Position numbers and translations under genes: made by a program | Shown here: positions 41,106 through 51,189 of the stretch, in pieces | Layout of the letters: every line of letters starts with the position of its first letter | Position numbering within the stretch: the stretch's first letter is position 1 | From: Aurantiochytrium sp. KH105 | Lineage: Eukaryota; Sar; Bigyra; Thraustochytrida; Thraustochytriidae | Direction: 5' to 3' | DNA: 64,000 nt | NCBI GenBank assembly: GCA_003116975.1 | Contig: BGKB01000034.1 | Span: forward strand, 62,001-126,000 | The notes under the pieces: generated by a model | The model's database searches: none | Seen by the model: only the letters and a program-made list of their open reading frames with translations | Told to the model about the DNA's origin: nothing

Positions 41106-42515
41106 ATGGCAGCAGCAGCAGCAGCGGCGGCAGCGGCGGCAGCGGCGACGACGACGGCGGCGACGTCGGAGACAAGGTTGAAGGCAGATGCTGCGTCCAC
41201 CTACATCTCGCGAAAAGGACCGCAACAGCGAGACATGAAGCGGGAGACAGAGGAAATGATGCTCGAAAAATCTGCAGAGGAACTGGCAGCTCTGCTCGAC
41301 GACATGCAGCCTCGAGGCGCTGACGAGGACTGGAAAAAGCGAACCGAGTCGCTCGTACGAACTATTGCGGACGAAATCAACCGCATGGTCGCTTTCTCAG
41401 GGACAGAAGGCGAGCTGACGCCGGAAAAACCAGCCGTAGAAGAGTGCAAAAGCGAGGGCACGCGCAGCGAGTCAGGGAGCAGATTCGGCACGTCAAGCAT
41501 GTCCACGCTGCGTCTCGAAGCAAAAGTCGCTGCTGCACTCGAAGAAGACGACTCCATTCTGAGCTATTTGAGCTCTTGCAGCGAAGCTCGTCATGGAGGA
41601 GATACGCTGACGCAGCAGAGCGAAACGTCCCAAGCGACCAAGGCGAAAAAGCTCACACCATACGAAATTTGGAAAGCAGCGCGCTGGCGGCAAACAGAGG
41701 CCCCCGTCGTCAAAGAGTTGACGCCGAAACAGGTCGAAGCACTCTCCGAGAGACTGTATGCACATCAAATTACGCGGGACCTTCGACGGCAGCGAGCGCA
41801 GGACGAAGCCTTGGTCGAGGAGCTCGCGAGTCTGGACTTTCGGCCCAGGATCAACAAACGGTCAAGGAAGCTGGCGCGTGTGAAGCCCATTCAAGAGCGT
41901 TTGCAATCCATTATTCAGGAGCGAGAGACTCGTCTCGCCCAAGAAAGGCAACGACTTGAAGAAGAAGAGATTGCGGGATGTACAGGAGCGCCTCGCATTA
42001 ATCATACGAAGCGATGGAAACCCAGGGTCTCACGAAGATACATTGACGCCGCTCTCGAAGAGGCTCGTGCGCCCAGCACAGATCTGACCTTTGCACCATT
42101 GATGAACGTTCGCTCGCTCCAGATGGCAGAGCGCGCCAGCGAGGAAGGACGCAGACAGCCTATTGAGGAGGCGAGCCCCAAGAGATTTGCCAAAGCTGCT
42201 GCTGCAGCGCCACCTGAGCCACCATTTCACCCGCAAATTAATCCGCGGTCAAGACAGATTGTGCGAGAGGGCCCAGTGCATGAGCGCCTCTTTCAGCAGT
42301 CAACCGCATCACAGTCGTCACGACCCGCTACAGATTTACGCCTGGAAGAGCCCCCGACGTGCGCGAGCGCAGAGGGAACATGTGCTACAGGTGGCGCTGC
42401 CTCGCCACGGTCTCCACGACGTATGGAAGTCAATGAGATCCAGTATGTGCCCATGCAACACGACTTTATTCTTCAGAGACTTCGCAGTATGGGAGCTGAC
42501 GTCCGTTACCCTTAA
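41106..42515 (+). CDS. Basic helical protein with repeated FxPxIN-RS motifs
   Basis: 469 residues from the ATG at 41106; the frame opens 58 codons upstream at another Met, but that part is less protein-like. It begins with an Ala/Thr run, then acidic helices (MKRETEEMMLEKSAEELAAL). A motif of the form F-x-P-x-(I/M)-N-x-R-S recurs: LDFRPRINKRSRKLARV, LTFAPLMNVRSLQMAERA and PPFHPQINPRSRQIVREG, each followed by basic helix, often with an ERL. A PYEIWKAARWRQ segment precedes them. Such spaced FxPxIN motifs with long basic helices occur in many protist proteins of cilia and cytoskeleton, but I do not recognise a named family. The divergent neighbour is also a probable ciliary protein. Confidence 0.7.
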   Translation: MAAAAAAAAAAAAATTTAATSETRLKADAASTYISRKGPQQRDMKRETEEMMLEKSAEELAALLDDMQPRGADEDWKKRTESLVRTIADEINRMVAFSGTEGELTPEKPAVEECKSEGTRSESGSRFGTSSMSTLRLEAKVAAALEEDDSILSYLSSCSEARHGGDTLTQQSETSQATKAKKLTPYEIWKAARWRQTEAPVVKELTPKQVEALSERLYAHQITRDLRRQRAQDEALVEELASLDFRPRINKRSRKLARVKPIQERLQSIIQERETRLAQERQRLEEEEIAGCTGAPRINHTKRWKPRVSRRYIDAALEEARAPSTDLTFAPLMNVRSLQMAERASEEGRRQPIEEASPKRFAKAAAAAPPEPPFHPQINPRSRQIVREGPVHERLFQQSTASQSSRPATDLRLEEPPTCASAEGTCATGGAASPRSPRRMEVNEIQYVPMQHDFILQRLRSMGADVRYP

Positions 42516-42824
42516 TGTGTTACTATTGACCCATTACCTTTCTTTCCTGAGTCGCTTTTCTCTTTCCCTTTCCCATTCTTCGAACACCCTTTCCCCTCGT
42601 AAAGAGGATTATGAGACTTGATAGGTGCAGAATCACAAGTCTTTCGTCGAGGAAATGAACGAGCGTTGGTTTTTACTGTTTTACTGATGTGAACAAAGAG
42701 TTCTTTCTCTTGTATTTGCTTTTGCATAATTTCCTTCTATTCTGTAGTGCAGCCTGCTCCAAACAATACCGTGCGCCATTCGTTTCGTGGTCGGCATCAT
42801 TGATCTTGTTGGTATGGTAAACAA
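42516..42824. other. Convergent 3' intergenic region
   Basis: 309 bp between the stops of the motif-repeat gene and the HtrA gene. It is A+T-richer than its surroundings, with CTTTCT-type pyrimidine runs. Nothing further is seen. Confidence 0.6.
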
Positions 42825-44144
42825 TTAGAGATTGAGAGCCTCGGTGGTGACAGACATGGAAATCTTCTGTCCACCTTCGCGCACAACGGTTAGATCGAAG
42901 GTCTTGCCAACTTCGTAGGCCATGCGCGTGGTCATTTCTGCTACAGACTTGACCTTTTTACCGTCGAATTCTACAATGACATCACCCGGCTTGAGCCCAG
43001 CGCGAGACGCAGGCGAGTTGGGCGCAACTTTGACAACGAGCAAACCCGACTCAACATCCGGAAATCGCTTGGAGACGCGTCGCTCGAAGCGGGCGAGGTT
43101 TCGGTTGAGAGCAGCCATGCGCAAGCCAAGGTACGGTCGAATGACCTTGCCGGTGTCGCGAAGCTGAGAAAGAACAACCCATGCCGTGTTGATGGGAATA
43201 GCAAAACCAATGCCGTCGCCGCCAGCGACCTTCATGGTATTGATGCCGACCACCTGACCGTCAAGGTTGATGAGAGGGCCGCCAGAGTTACCCTGGTTGA
43301 TGGCAGCGTCGGTTTGAATGTAGTCCGTGCGAGCCTGCATGATACCAATCTCGGATGCGGCACGTGCCGTCGAGCTAACAATTCCTGCCGTGACGGAGTT
43401 GCCGAGGTTGAGCGGCGAACCGAGGGCCACCACAAATTCACCGGGGCGCAAGAGGCCCGAGTCGCCAATGTGCATAATCGGCAAAGGTTCCTCAAGAATG
43501 TCAGTGACGATCACCAGCGCAAGGTCCGACGTTTGATCCGTAGCGTAGACACGTCCCTGGTACTGGCGGCCGTCGTTGAGCGTTACGGTAAGGCTGGATG
43601 CGCCTTTGACAACGTGTGCGTTGGTGGCGATGAGACCATCCGAACGGATGACAAAGCCAGAACCAGCGGACTGGACCATCTGGCCCCACGGACCATTCTG
43701 GATGGAACTAATGTTGACGAGCGCAGGGATGGCCTTTTCTGCAGCATCGGCGATGAAATGCGGTCCAAAGTTTGCCGGCGAGGCCTTTTCCGTCGACCCC
43801 GGCTGTGCTACATCGTAGCCTGCAAGCATGCTGTTGCGCTGCTCGCAGCGGACCTCGTTGCGCGTCTCTGTGCGCTTCTCATCCGTGTTGTAGGATCCTG
43901 CAGCGAGGCCGAAGAGAAGGACGCCGCCAAGAGCAAACGCTGCGCCCCTGGCAAAAGATGACGACGAGAAAGTCTGTTCGCCGGATCGTTTGCCCGCTGG
44001 CTGGGGCGGAAGGGAGCTCATCATGCGCTGCGTTCCCTGGCGGCAGCAGTCCACGGCCCCTGCCTTGGGCCTCTGCGGTGCCCTCTTCGCCACGCTCGCG
44101 AGGCTTCGGCGCGCGAACCGCCGCGCCATGACGGAAGACATCAT
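42825..44144 (-). CDS. HtrA/DegP-family serine protease with PDZ domain, likely mitochondrial (HTRA2-like)
   Basis: 439 residues from the paired ATGs at 44139-44144. The frame is open to 44279, but only from a GTG. Residues 1-45 are Arg/Ser/Ala-rich (a presequence pattern), and a membrane segment follows at about 66-83 (RGAAFALGGVLLFGLAAG), so topology resembles HTRA2 of the mitochondrial intermembrane space. The trypsin-like domain carries the full triad: H177 (ATNAHVV), D207 (TSDLALV) and S287 (QGNSGGPL). A PDZ domain spans about 350-435 (LVVKVAPNSPASRAGLKPGD, then VIVEFDGKKV). It probably degrades misfolded proteins. It is divergent from the PSME4 gene, which also acts in proteolysis. Confidence 0.92.
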   Translation of the reverse strand: MMSSVMARRFARRSLASVAKRAPQRPKAGAVDCCRQGTQRMMSSLPPQPAGKRSGEQTFSSSSFARGAAFALGGVLLFGLAAGSYNTDEKRTETRNEVRCEQRNSMLAGYDVAQPGSTEKASPANFGPHFIADAAEKAIPALVNISSIQNGPWGQMVQSAGSGFVIRSDGLIATNAHVVKGASSLTVTLNDGRQYQGRVYATDQTSDLALVIVTDILEEPLPIMHIGDSGLLRPGEFVVALGSPLNLGNSVTAGIVSSTARAASEIGIMQARTDYIQTDAAINQGNSGGPLINLDGQVVGINTMKVAGGDGIGFAIPINTAWVVLSQLRDTGKVIRPYLGLRMAALNRNLARFERRVSKRFPDVESGLLVVKVAPNSPASRAGLKPGDVIVEFDGKKVKSVAEMTTRMAYEVGKTFDLTVVREGGQKISMSVTTEALNL

Positions 44145-45124
44145 CTTCTCTTCTCTTTTCACTCGTCCCCTCGCACAGGCGGTCCTCAGAGCACCTTTGT
44201 CTTTTTCTTCGCAAGAGCCCGGGGCCCGTCCTCGAGACGCCTCGGCCGGCCCGCGACGTCTACCTACGTCCGCGTCCACGTAGCCCTCGCCGGCGGAGAT
44301 CGGTGATCTCGTTCTGGCGCTCGAGAGCTTCGTGTGGACAACGCATAATCGAGAGAAGCGCCTTTCTCGGTTACACCGTTCTCCGTTTCGGCGGTTTCCC
44401 AGACCCCGCCCTAGCCAAACCTAACCGCGCAACGCATTTCGATTGCGAAGCTTCTTCCCTTCTCTTCCCTTCCTTCCCTTCCCTTCCCTCTGGCAAAAGC
44501 GCAAAGCGCAAAGCGCAAGGCAAAAGCAATTCAAACCCAAACCGCTTCGGCAGACGCTCGGAACTCGTGGGAGACGACGCCGCCCGCGAGGCGCCGCGCG
44601 CGACAGCGGTCTCTGGGACGGGCTTTGCTTGCTTGCTTGCTTGTGTCGCGGCAGGTCGCGGGGAGCGACGCTCTCGGGTCGAACGAGCGAGATTCGGATT
44701 CGAGTTCACAGGAAACAAACGGCGCCAGGCAGAGCGCAGCAAGCAAGCAAGCGAGCAGGCTCGACGCGAACTCGCCGGGATCTCGGCTCGAGCGAGCAGG
44801 AACCCGAGAAACTCGCTGGCAGGCGGGGCTGTACTTGTCAGTCGTCACTCTCGCTGCCTTTTCGACAGCGATTGCACTACGTACAGCGAAGCTTCCCGGC
44901 CCGGTCAAGAAATCTTGTCTGTGCGCGTGCTTGCGTGTGTACGAACGAGCCTTCTTTCTTGCTTGTTAAAGTTAGAAGAGCGGAGGAAGTCTAGCGAAGG
45001 TTGCAGCACGCCGTCGAGAGAAGGAAGCTTCGTTCCTGTTCTCGTCGATCTTGTCGCAGCAGTGATTGACAGACAACTCCAAACCCATTTTTGATCGAGG
45101 AGAGTGCATCCATCGTCTATCACA
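44145..45124. other. Divergent intergenic region between HtrA and PSME4 genes
   Basis: 980 bp between the two start codons. It includes a CCTTCC pyrimidine stretch (about 44455-44492), a short GCTT tract (44627-44642) and an AAGC run (about 44738-44752). Frames of up to 260 codons show no domain. Both promoters should lie here. Confidence 0.55.
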
Positions 45125-48100
45125 ATGGAGCACGTGCTCGTGGACGCGCTCCCGGAGCGGAGCCTGAGCGCCAAGCCCGAGGCAGCGGACAAGGCACTCG
45201 TAGACCTGCGCGAGGCCGTTGCGGACAAGAATGCCACGCTCGCCTTGGTGGCGGCGCGTGGCTTGACCACCTTTCTGGAACTCAAGGGCAATCTTTCGCT
45301 AGACGACCATGCAGCGATCGTAGATTTGCTGCTCGAGCTCCTCAAGCTCGAAGGTCAGACGCTCAACGAGCAGATCAAGACGCTTAAAGCGCTTCACCAA
45401 TTCCTTAAAGAACGCCGCAAAGGGCTTGCGCCCAAGCTGACCAAGCTCGAGTGGAAAGACTTGCTCAATCTCGCCGAAGACGTGCATTGGAAGGAGCGCT
45501 CGCCCCAAGAAGGCGAGCTCGGGTCGTCGAAAGTTCTTGCCGGACATGCAGGCGCGCTTGCGGATGTTTGCCGCGCGGCACGATTCTATTACAGCGCAGA
45601 CATTGTCGAAGAAGTCTGCGACAAGGCCTCTTCGTACATGGCAGACCCGCTCTCACGAGACCTCTTTATCGGCCAGACTGTGTTGACGCTCTTTCTGCCT
45701 TCTGTTCAAGGAGCCATCTATGCCCCTCACGTGCAGCGCTGGGTTTTCAATGAATGGCCCAAGATCGAGCACTGCGCTGACTGGGATGCTGGCTGGCTTC
45801 GTGTCATTCGTCGCGCATTCAAATGGGGCGGGGCCACCGCCTGCGTCGATGGTGATGCAGCCCTCGTGGCCGAGCTGATGCGTCGCGTGCAGCTTTCTCT
45901 GCGCTTGCCTTCGCCCAGTGGCTTCACGCCGCCTGTGCGCACCTCGCGACCCCTCTACCTTTCTCCCTTTGGCACGAAAACGGCCGGATCTGCCTACGGC
46001 GCAGGCATTGCCGTCCGTCTCATGGGCCAGTGCTCTGCCACGGACTATTACGGCACGCATGTTGGAGGTGTGGACCAGGCACAAGTCCTGCTCACCTCCA
46101 ACAGCCGCGACGAGCTTGCGAACTGTCTGGAAAGTGATAAGAATCTCTCGGCGGGCTTTTTGCACCTCCGCAGGCTTCTCACGGCCACGCAGACGCTCTT
46201 TCACCCGAGTAATGCTGACCGGCACACGACGGGCATTGCATCTTTTGCGGAAGCACTTTGCGAGGCCTTCGTGCGCTACCTCGGTCGCGAGCGCGTCGGT
46301 GAGCTCCCTGCCGGCGATGAGCCCTTTTCCGTCGAGGACAAGCGTGCCTTTGTCGCGACAATGCTTCCGCTTGTATCCATGGGCATGTACTCCAAGGTTC
46401 GTTCTGTCGTTCACCTGGCTCAGGTCAGCATTGGTCAGCTCGCGTACGTGGCACCGCTCACAGTCGCGGACCACTTTATCACCCTTGTTGCCGAGGCGCT
46501 CGACCCAAACAATCTTAACCAGACACATCATGCCCCTGCTGCTATTAAAATGCTGACAGTACTTTTGCAGCCGCTTTTGCAGGTTCGCCCGGTGCTCGCC
46601 GAAGCGCTTCCGGAATTCCTCGAGCTCACCCTGCCAGGTATTGACTCAAATGACGTCTTTAAGACAGTGACGACGAGCATGTTTTATCAAGTCGTGCTGA
46701 GCTGGATTCCCATCATTGACGTGGAAGCCGAAGGGCTCGAGTACCCGTCCAAGCCGCCGACGCTGACTGGTGACTCCAAGGATATCAAGGAGGGTCTCTC
46801 TGTGAGTTTTGGCATCGACGACCCAGACAAGGAGGCGCAGACGGACGATGAGGCCCCAATGCGCGACGCTATGTGGCGCGGAAACGCAATTTTGGTCGAG
46901 TGGTCGCTGGCCTGTCTCGAACGCCTGCTCATTTTTATTGGAAACCAGGTCAAGCGCGCCAAGGGTGGTATGGCCGGCCAGCTCGACAATGCAGTCTTTT
47001 CCGGCATTGCCATCACGAGCCGGCTGCTCATGTCCCAGATGAGTCCTGCCGTACGCGCTCGTGCAGGGGAACGCATCAACGAATGGGCACTCGACAAAGT
47101 CTACCTCGACGCGAACCGCGAGTCCAAGTCTCTGGTCCGTTCCTACACGGCAAGCTTTGTGGCCGGCAAGGACGACACGGCCATCCAGAAAGTTGTGCTT
47201 GATGGGCTCTTTGAACCGATGCTCTCGCGCGCAACCTCGTCTGGTGCTTCCGAACGGACCTTGCAGTGGGCGCTAACCATCCTTGGTGCCATGGCCCGTG
47301 TGCTTGGTCCGTACCTTTTGCCGTACGAGAAGGACCTCGTCAGTGCGATCGATCTTGCGCTCGAGCACGAGGATGCGGGCGTGCGCAAGCTCGGCGGCAA
47401 GCTCTTACGTCGTGTCACGCGTGGTCTGTGCGAACGATACATTCCCACACGCAGCTCCTTTTTCATGGAGGACGATGCGGACAAGGAGGCCATGACTCGT
47501 GCCGCAGTCATGTGGGGCCAGCCTCAGGCCTGGACAGACACGTGCGCCTCGGTGCAATGGCACGAGCCGAGCAAGAAGGAAATCGACATGGCCAAGCGCC
47601 TCATGGAGCAGTACCGTACACGCGCCATGGACGGCTACAAGAAGGTGATGGCCGAAAATGCCTCGAGCACGGCCCTGCGCAAAGAGCTCGAGATTCTTTT
47701 TCAAGTCACGCGTGCCGCTTCGGCCATGTGCGAGAAGAGATCCGAGCGCCATGAGCAACTTCGCACGCTTGGCGACATGCTCGTGACCCTTCTCAAAGAG
47801 CGAGAGACGGACACCGTCTCGCACCGTCGGGTGATCAAGACGATTCGCATGGTCATTAGCGCCTATGGCGCGAGTTCTCGGTCGAAAAAGAATCTTCAGG
47901 GCCGAGGCATGTGGTTTAGTTACATGCGCAACATGATGAACTCCCTGGCCTTTGCCGAAGAAGTGCGAGCATCGCGGTCCGAGGACATTCCCGACCGTAA
48001 AGACTGGGTTGTCCCGCGATTCCACCAGATTGACGCTGTGCAGACTCTCTACAGCCTGCAAAAACACCAATGGGCGCATGAGTTTGCTCGCGCTGACAAG

Positions 48101-50410
48101 GATGACCGCCGCGAGGATGCACTACAAGAGGTCTTCAATGCACTCGTCAAGGCCAACGAGCACGACTGGGACGATACCCGCAAGAGCGCTGCCGATGCCA
48201 TCAAGGACATCATTTCTCGTGCGCCCTGGTTTGGCAAGCTTCAAGTTCCGGATCTGCTCGACTCCCTTTTGGAAAAGAAACTCCATGGCCGCGTGCTGGG
48301 AGCAGGGGATTTGCTCTCGTGGAACAAAATTGTCCGCTGGATCACCACGGATTGGCGCCTGTACGACCAGTGTATGCGTGCGCTCATCCTCGAGGCGAGC
48401 GTGTCTGACCTGCCAGAGGACAAGCAGCGCGTTGCTGCCGACGGCATTCGCGGTCTCATGGTCCTCATCCTCCAAGCGTGGACGCGCATTCCCGTCACGG
48501 ACGACACTGAGCCGCTGCGAGCCAAGCTTCTTCGCGACGTTACTTGCGAAGCGCCAAGCGGGCTTTCGTGGCGGAACGAAATTGCAGCCTGCGTCCTCGC
48601 GGGCACGATCGCTCGCACGGACGACAAGGCGGTAGATGCTGATGTACTGGCGTGGCTGGCTTCGCGTACAACAAGCGATGTTCTGCCGCTCCGTTCTGCT
48701 GCATCATCGACACTGGTCAAGCTCTTGCAGGTGATTCCTCCTTCGGAGCAGCCCAAGGCCGTGAAAAAGCTGAATCTCGGGTCTGCTGAGTTTGCTTCCA
48801 TGGCCGAGACGCTCGCGCAAAATCACAGCAACGCTACCGTATCGGTGGACGGTAATGCCAAGGGCATCAAACAAAAGTCAGACTGGTCCGCTGGTGTCGG
48901 AGAGCTCCTGCGCCTGGCGCGGTACCCAGGGTCACGGTTCTACCCGCGTACCTGTATGCCTTCTCATGCCAAGAACTTTAATATGTCGCACATGCTCATG
49001 ATGCGAGGTCTCACTGACGCACTCGGCGCCGATGCGTGCGTGTCGGCCCTGCTTCCTCACCTCGAGTCGCTACTCTTTGAAGGCAAGGAGACGGCCGAGC
49101 ACCAGTCGCGCGTGAGCGCCGCCGCGGAGATCTTCGCTGGTTTGGTGAATGGCGGCGCTGGAGGCCATGACGGTCTACTTGACATGGTGCTGCGAGCCTT
49201 TGATGATACCAGTCTTGATACCGCCGAGGTATGGCTCGACGCTTTTCGGCTGGCGCCCGCAGAGGGCGTGCATCTCAGTGTCTTTGCGGAACGTCTTACG
49301 GCGGTGTTGAATGCTGCGCTCGACACCTCGGATTCGGTCAAGACCACCAACATGCTGCGCGTGGTGCGGGCGCTTGTCTACGAGTCGGAGCCTTCGATGG
49401 AGCTTTCCGACACGTGTGCGCAGCTAGCGCCTCGACTGGCGGAGAGCGCCGGGCATTCCTACGAAACTGTCCGTCGCGAGCTCGGCAGGACAATGGCTGC
49501 CCTCATTGACGTCTGCATGCGCCGCGAGCTCGAGTGCACCTCGTGGGCTGACAAGATGCTCGCGGGTGTTTTTGACGCTGTGGTGGGCACACCTCGCGAA
49601 AAGGAAGCAAGCACCACAACTCGCTCGTATGAAACGTCAATGCACTTGACGGCTTCCATCGTCATGTGCGGAGGACCTGCCGTCGATCGCTATCTGGTCA
49701 AGTGCGTGCCTGTGGTGCTCGAGGCCCAAGGGCACCCGAACGTGGAAGTCGGCAACAAGGCCAAGTCTGCTGCAGGCTGCATGGCGAGCGTCTCGTTCGT
49801 GAGTAGCACGACTGCCCTTGAGCTTGTGCGGGCTATTAGCGAATTCTCCCTTCCTGTGGAGCTGTGGCACGCGCGCGCGGCGGTCGTACAGTTACTGGGC
49901 GCACTCTTTTCGCTCAACATGTTCTCGCTCGGGTACGCTATGGGCGCTATTCACACGCGCAAAGAAATCGAGAAGCTTTTGCGCGATCCTCAGGTCGAGG
50001 TGCAGACGGTTGCAAGCGTGATGCTCATGCAGGTTCTCTCCGCGTATAAGGCAGAGTCTGCCTCACTCGAGGTGACGCGCGACCGCTACATCAAATTGGC
50101 CAATACCAAGGTCAAGCGCGACCAGTACAAGACGGATGAGGGTCGCGAAAAGCTCAAGAAGCGCATGACTGGAGTTCTCGGTCTTGCCGCGGTTGTCAAT
50201 GCCTTTCCGTACACGGTTCCGTTTCCACAGGCTGTGGTCACACTCGCTCGGCGCGTCAACGACCCCGCCGGCGTCGGCAATGAGGCGAAAAAGGCCGTGG
50301 CCAATTTCAAGCGCACGCACGCCGATACCTGGGAGAAGACGAAGCAGGCTTTCACCACCGAAGAGCTCGAGGATCTTCAGGACTCGTCGGCATCGACTTC
50401 GCACTCGTAG
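45125..50410 (+). CDS. PSME4: Proteasome activator PA200/Blm10-type HEAT-repeat protein, without HbYX ending
   Basis: 1761 residues from the ATG at 45125, with no intron in the frame. It is an all-helical HEAT-repeat protein. Diagnostic stretches are YAPHVQRWVFNEWPKIEHCA near residue 210; the second-half block beginning RYPGSRFYPRTCMPSHAKNF; HQSRVSAAAEIFAGLVNGGA; and the final FKRTHADTWEKTKQAFTTEE, which matches the C-terminal FRRTH-D-W motif of PA200/Blm10. PA200 caps the 20S proteasome and, in other organisms, promotes degradation of acetylated histones. Family members end in a hydrophobic-Tyr-any (HbYX) tripeptide that inserts into the alpha ring. Here the protein ends DSSASTSHS, so the motif is missing. 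A diverged copy of the last 45 nt follows at 50469-50513. It is divergent from the HtrA protease gene. Confidence 0.9.
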   Translation: MEHVLVDALPERSLSAKPEAADKALVDLREAVADKNATLALVAARGLTTFLELKGNLSLDDHAAIVDLLLELLKLEGQTLNEQIKTLKALHQFLKERRKGLAPKLTKLEWKDLLNLAEDVHWKERSPQEGELGSSKVLAGHAGALADVCRAARFYYSADIVEEVCDKASSYMADPLSRDLFIGQTVLTLFLPSVQGAIYAPHVQRWVFNEWPKIEHCADWDAGWLRVIRRAFKWGGATACVDGDAALVAELMRRVQLSLRLPSPSGFTPPVRTSRPLYLSPFGTKTAGSAYGAGIAVRLMGQCSATDYYGTHVGGVDQAQVLLTSNSRDELANCLESDKNLSAGFLHLRRLLTATQTLFHPSNADRHTTGIASFAEALCEAFVRYLGRERVGELPAGDEPFSVEDKRAFVATMLPLVSMGMYSKVRSVVHLAQVSIGQLAYVAPLTVADHFITLVAEALDPNNLNQTHHAPAAIKMLTVLLQPLLQVRPVLAEALPEFLELTLPGIDSNDVFKTVTTSMFYQVVLSWIPIIDVEAEGLEYPSKPPTLTGDSKDIKEGLSVSFGIDDPDKEAQTDDEAPMRDAMWRGNAILVEWSLACLERLLIFIGNQVKRAKGGMAGQLDNAVFSGIAITSRLLMSQMSPAVRARAGERINEWALDKVYLDANRESKSLVRSYTASFVAGKDDTAIQKVVLDGLFEPMLSRATSSGASERTLQWALTILGAMARVLGPYLLPYEKDLVSAIDLALEHEDAGVRKLGGKLLRRVTRGLCERYIPTRSSFFMEDDADKEAMTRAAVMWGQPQAWTDTCASVQWHEPSKKEIDMAKRLMEQYRTRAMDGYKKVMAENASSTALRKELEILFQVTRAASAMCEKRSERHEQLRTLGDMLVTLLKERETDTVSHRRVIKTIRMVISAYGASSRSKKNLQGRGMWFSYMRNMMNSLAFAEEVRASRSEDIPDRKDWVVPRFHQIDAVQTLYSLQKHQWAHEFARADKDDRREDALQEVFNALVKANEHDWDDTRKSAADAIKDIISRAPWFGKLQVPDLLDSLLEKKLHGRVLGAGDLLSWNKIVRWITTDWRLYDQCMRALILEASVSDLPEDKQRVAADGIRGLMVLILQAWTRIPVTDDTEPLRAKLLRDVTCEAPSGLSWRNEIAACVLAGTIARTDDKAVDADVLAWLASRTTSDVLPLRSAASSTLVKLLQVIPPSEQPKAVKKLNLGSAEFASMAETLAQNHSNATVSVDGNAKGIKQKSDWSAGVGELLRLARYPGSRFYPRTCMPSHAKNFNMSHMLMMRGLTDALGADACVSALLPHLESLLFEGKETAEHQSRVSAAAEIFAGLVNGGAGGHDGLLDMVLRAFDDTSLDTAEVWLDAFRLAPAEGVHLSVFAERLTAVLNAALDTSDSVKTTNMLRVVRALVYESEPSMELSDTCAQLAPRLAESAGHSYETVRRELGRTMAALIDVCMRRELECTSWADKMLAGVFDAVVGTPREKEASTTTRSYETSMHLTASIVMCGGPAVDRYLVKCVPVVLEAQGHPNVEVGNKAKSAAGCMASVSFVSSTTALELVRAISEFSLPVELWHARAAVVQLLGALFSLNMFSLGYAMGAIHTRKEIEKLLRDPQVEVQTVASVMLMQVLSAYKAESASLEVTRDRYIKLANTKVKRDQYKTDEGREKLKKRMTGVLGLAAVVNAFPYTVPFPQAVVTLARRVNDPAGVGNEAKKAVANFKRTHADTWEKTKQAFTTEELEDLQDSSASTSHS

Positions 50411-51189
50411 TTCAATATATAATTTTGACATTTCTTTTGCTCTCTGTCAGTTGCGTCGGTCGGAAAATCTCGAGGATTTCCAGAACTTGTCCTCGTTGAC
50501 TTCGTATTCGTAGCTTGCTTTCGATACACAGGAGTTCAGAAGATTGGCTGCCTTGATTGTCTGACGTCTGGTCTCGTTCACGTTTTCTAAAAGCTTGCAA
50601 AGGCGAGATAGTTGAGAGAAAGCACGCGTCCATAGCAAGCTGACCTTTCCGATGATAATTGAATTACTGAGCTCCAAGCTTGCACTGTCCTTGTGTTGTT
50701 CACTATAAGGGGGCGGGGGGGGAGGAGAACACAAACATCGCCGGCACGAGCAGCAATCATCTCGTCATTATTTTATGATGTCTGCGATGCATGGAAACGA
50801 AGTCTTGTCCGCTGGCTGGTTAAACTCTGTGTTGATTTACTATGAAATGGTGAGGAGAAAAGAGCCTTGACAACAATAATTTCCTATTTTATAAATGTGA
50901 TCCGGATAAAGTAGACACAACGCTTTGCTCAGCTGCGCCGGGAAACATATGTCTTGCTCGAGACCACTTTATGACAGAAATGTGGGACACTTGCGAACCT
51001 CTCAGGCAGAAAAGCATTTCGCATCGTCAGGGACTTTGCAGAATCTTTTTGAAGTGAGAAAAGCCGCTTTTCCATAACTCGCTAGCTCTATTCTACCAAA
51101 AGATCGATTGTATTCAGGCTGGCTGATGGGAGAATGGCCGCACTACATGAATGAAAAGCTTGCACGTCTCGAGAACTTGAGCGCCATGC
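50411..51189. other. Convergent 3' intergenic region with partial copy of the PSME4 end
   Basis: About 780 bp, relatively A+T-rich. At 50469-50513 lies a 45-nt copy of the final PSME4 codons (35 of 45 bases the same), in another frame but preceded by a pyrimidine-rich acceptor-like TCTCTGTCAG. The rest shows no gene. Confidence 0.6.
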
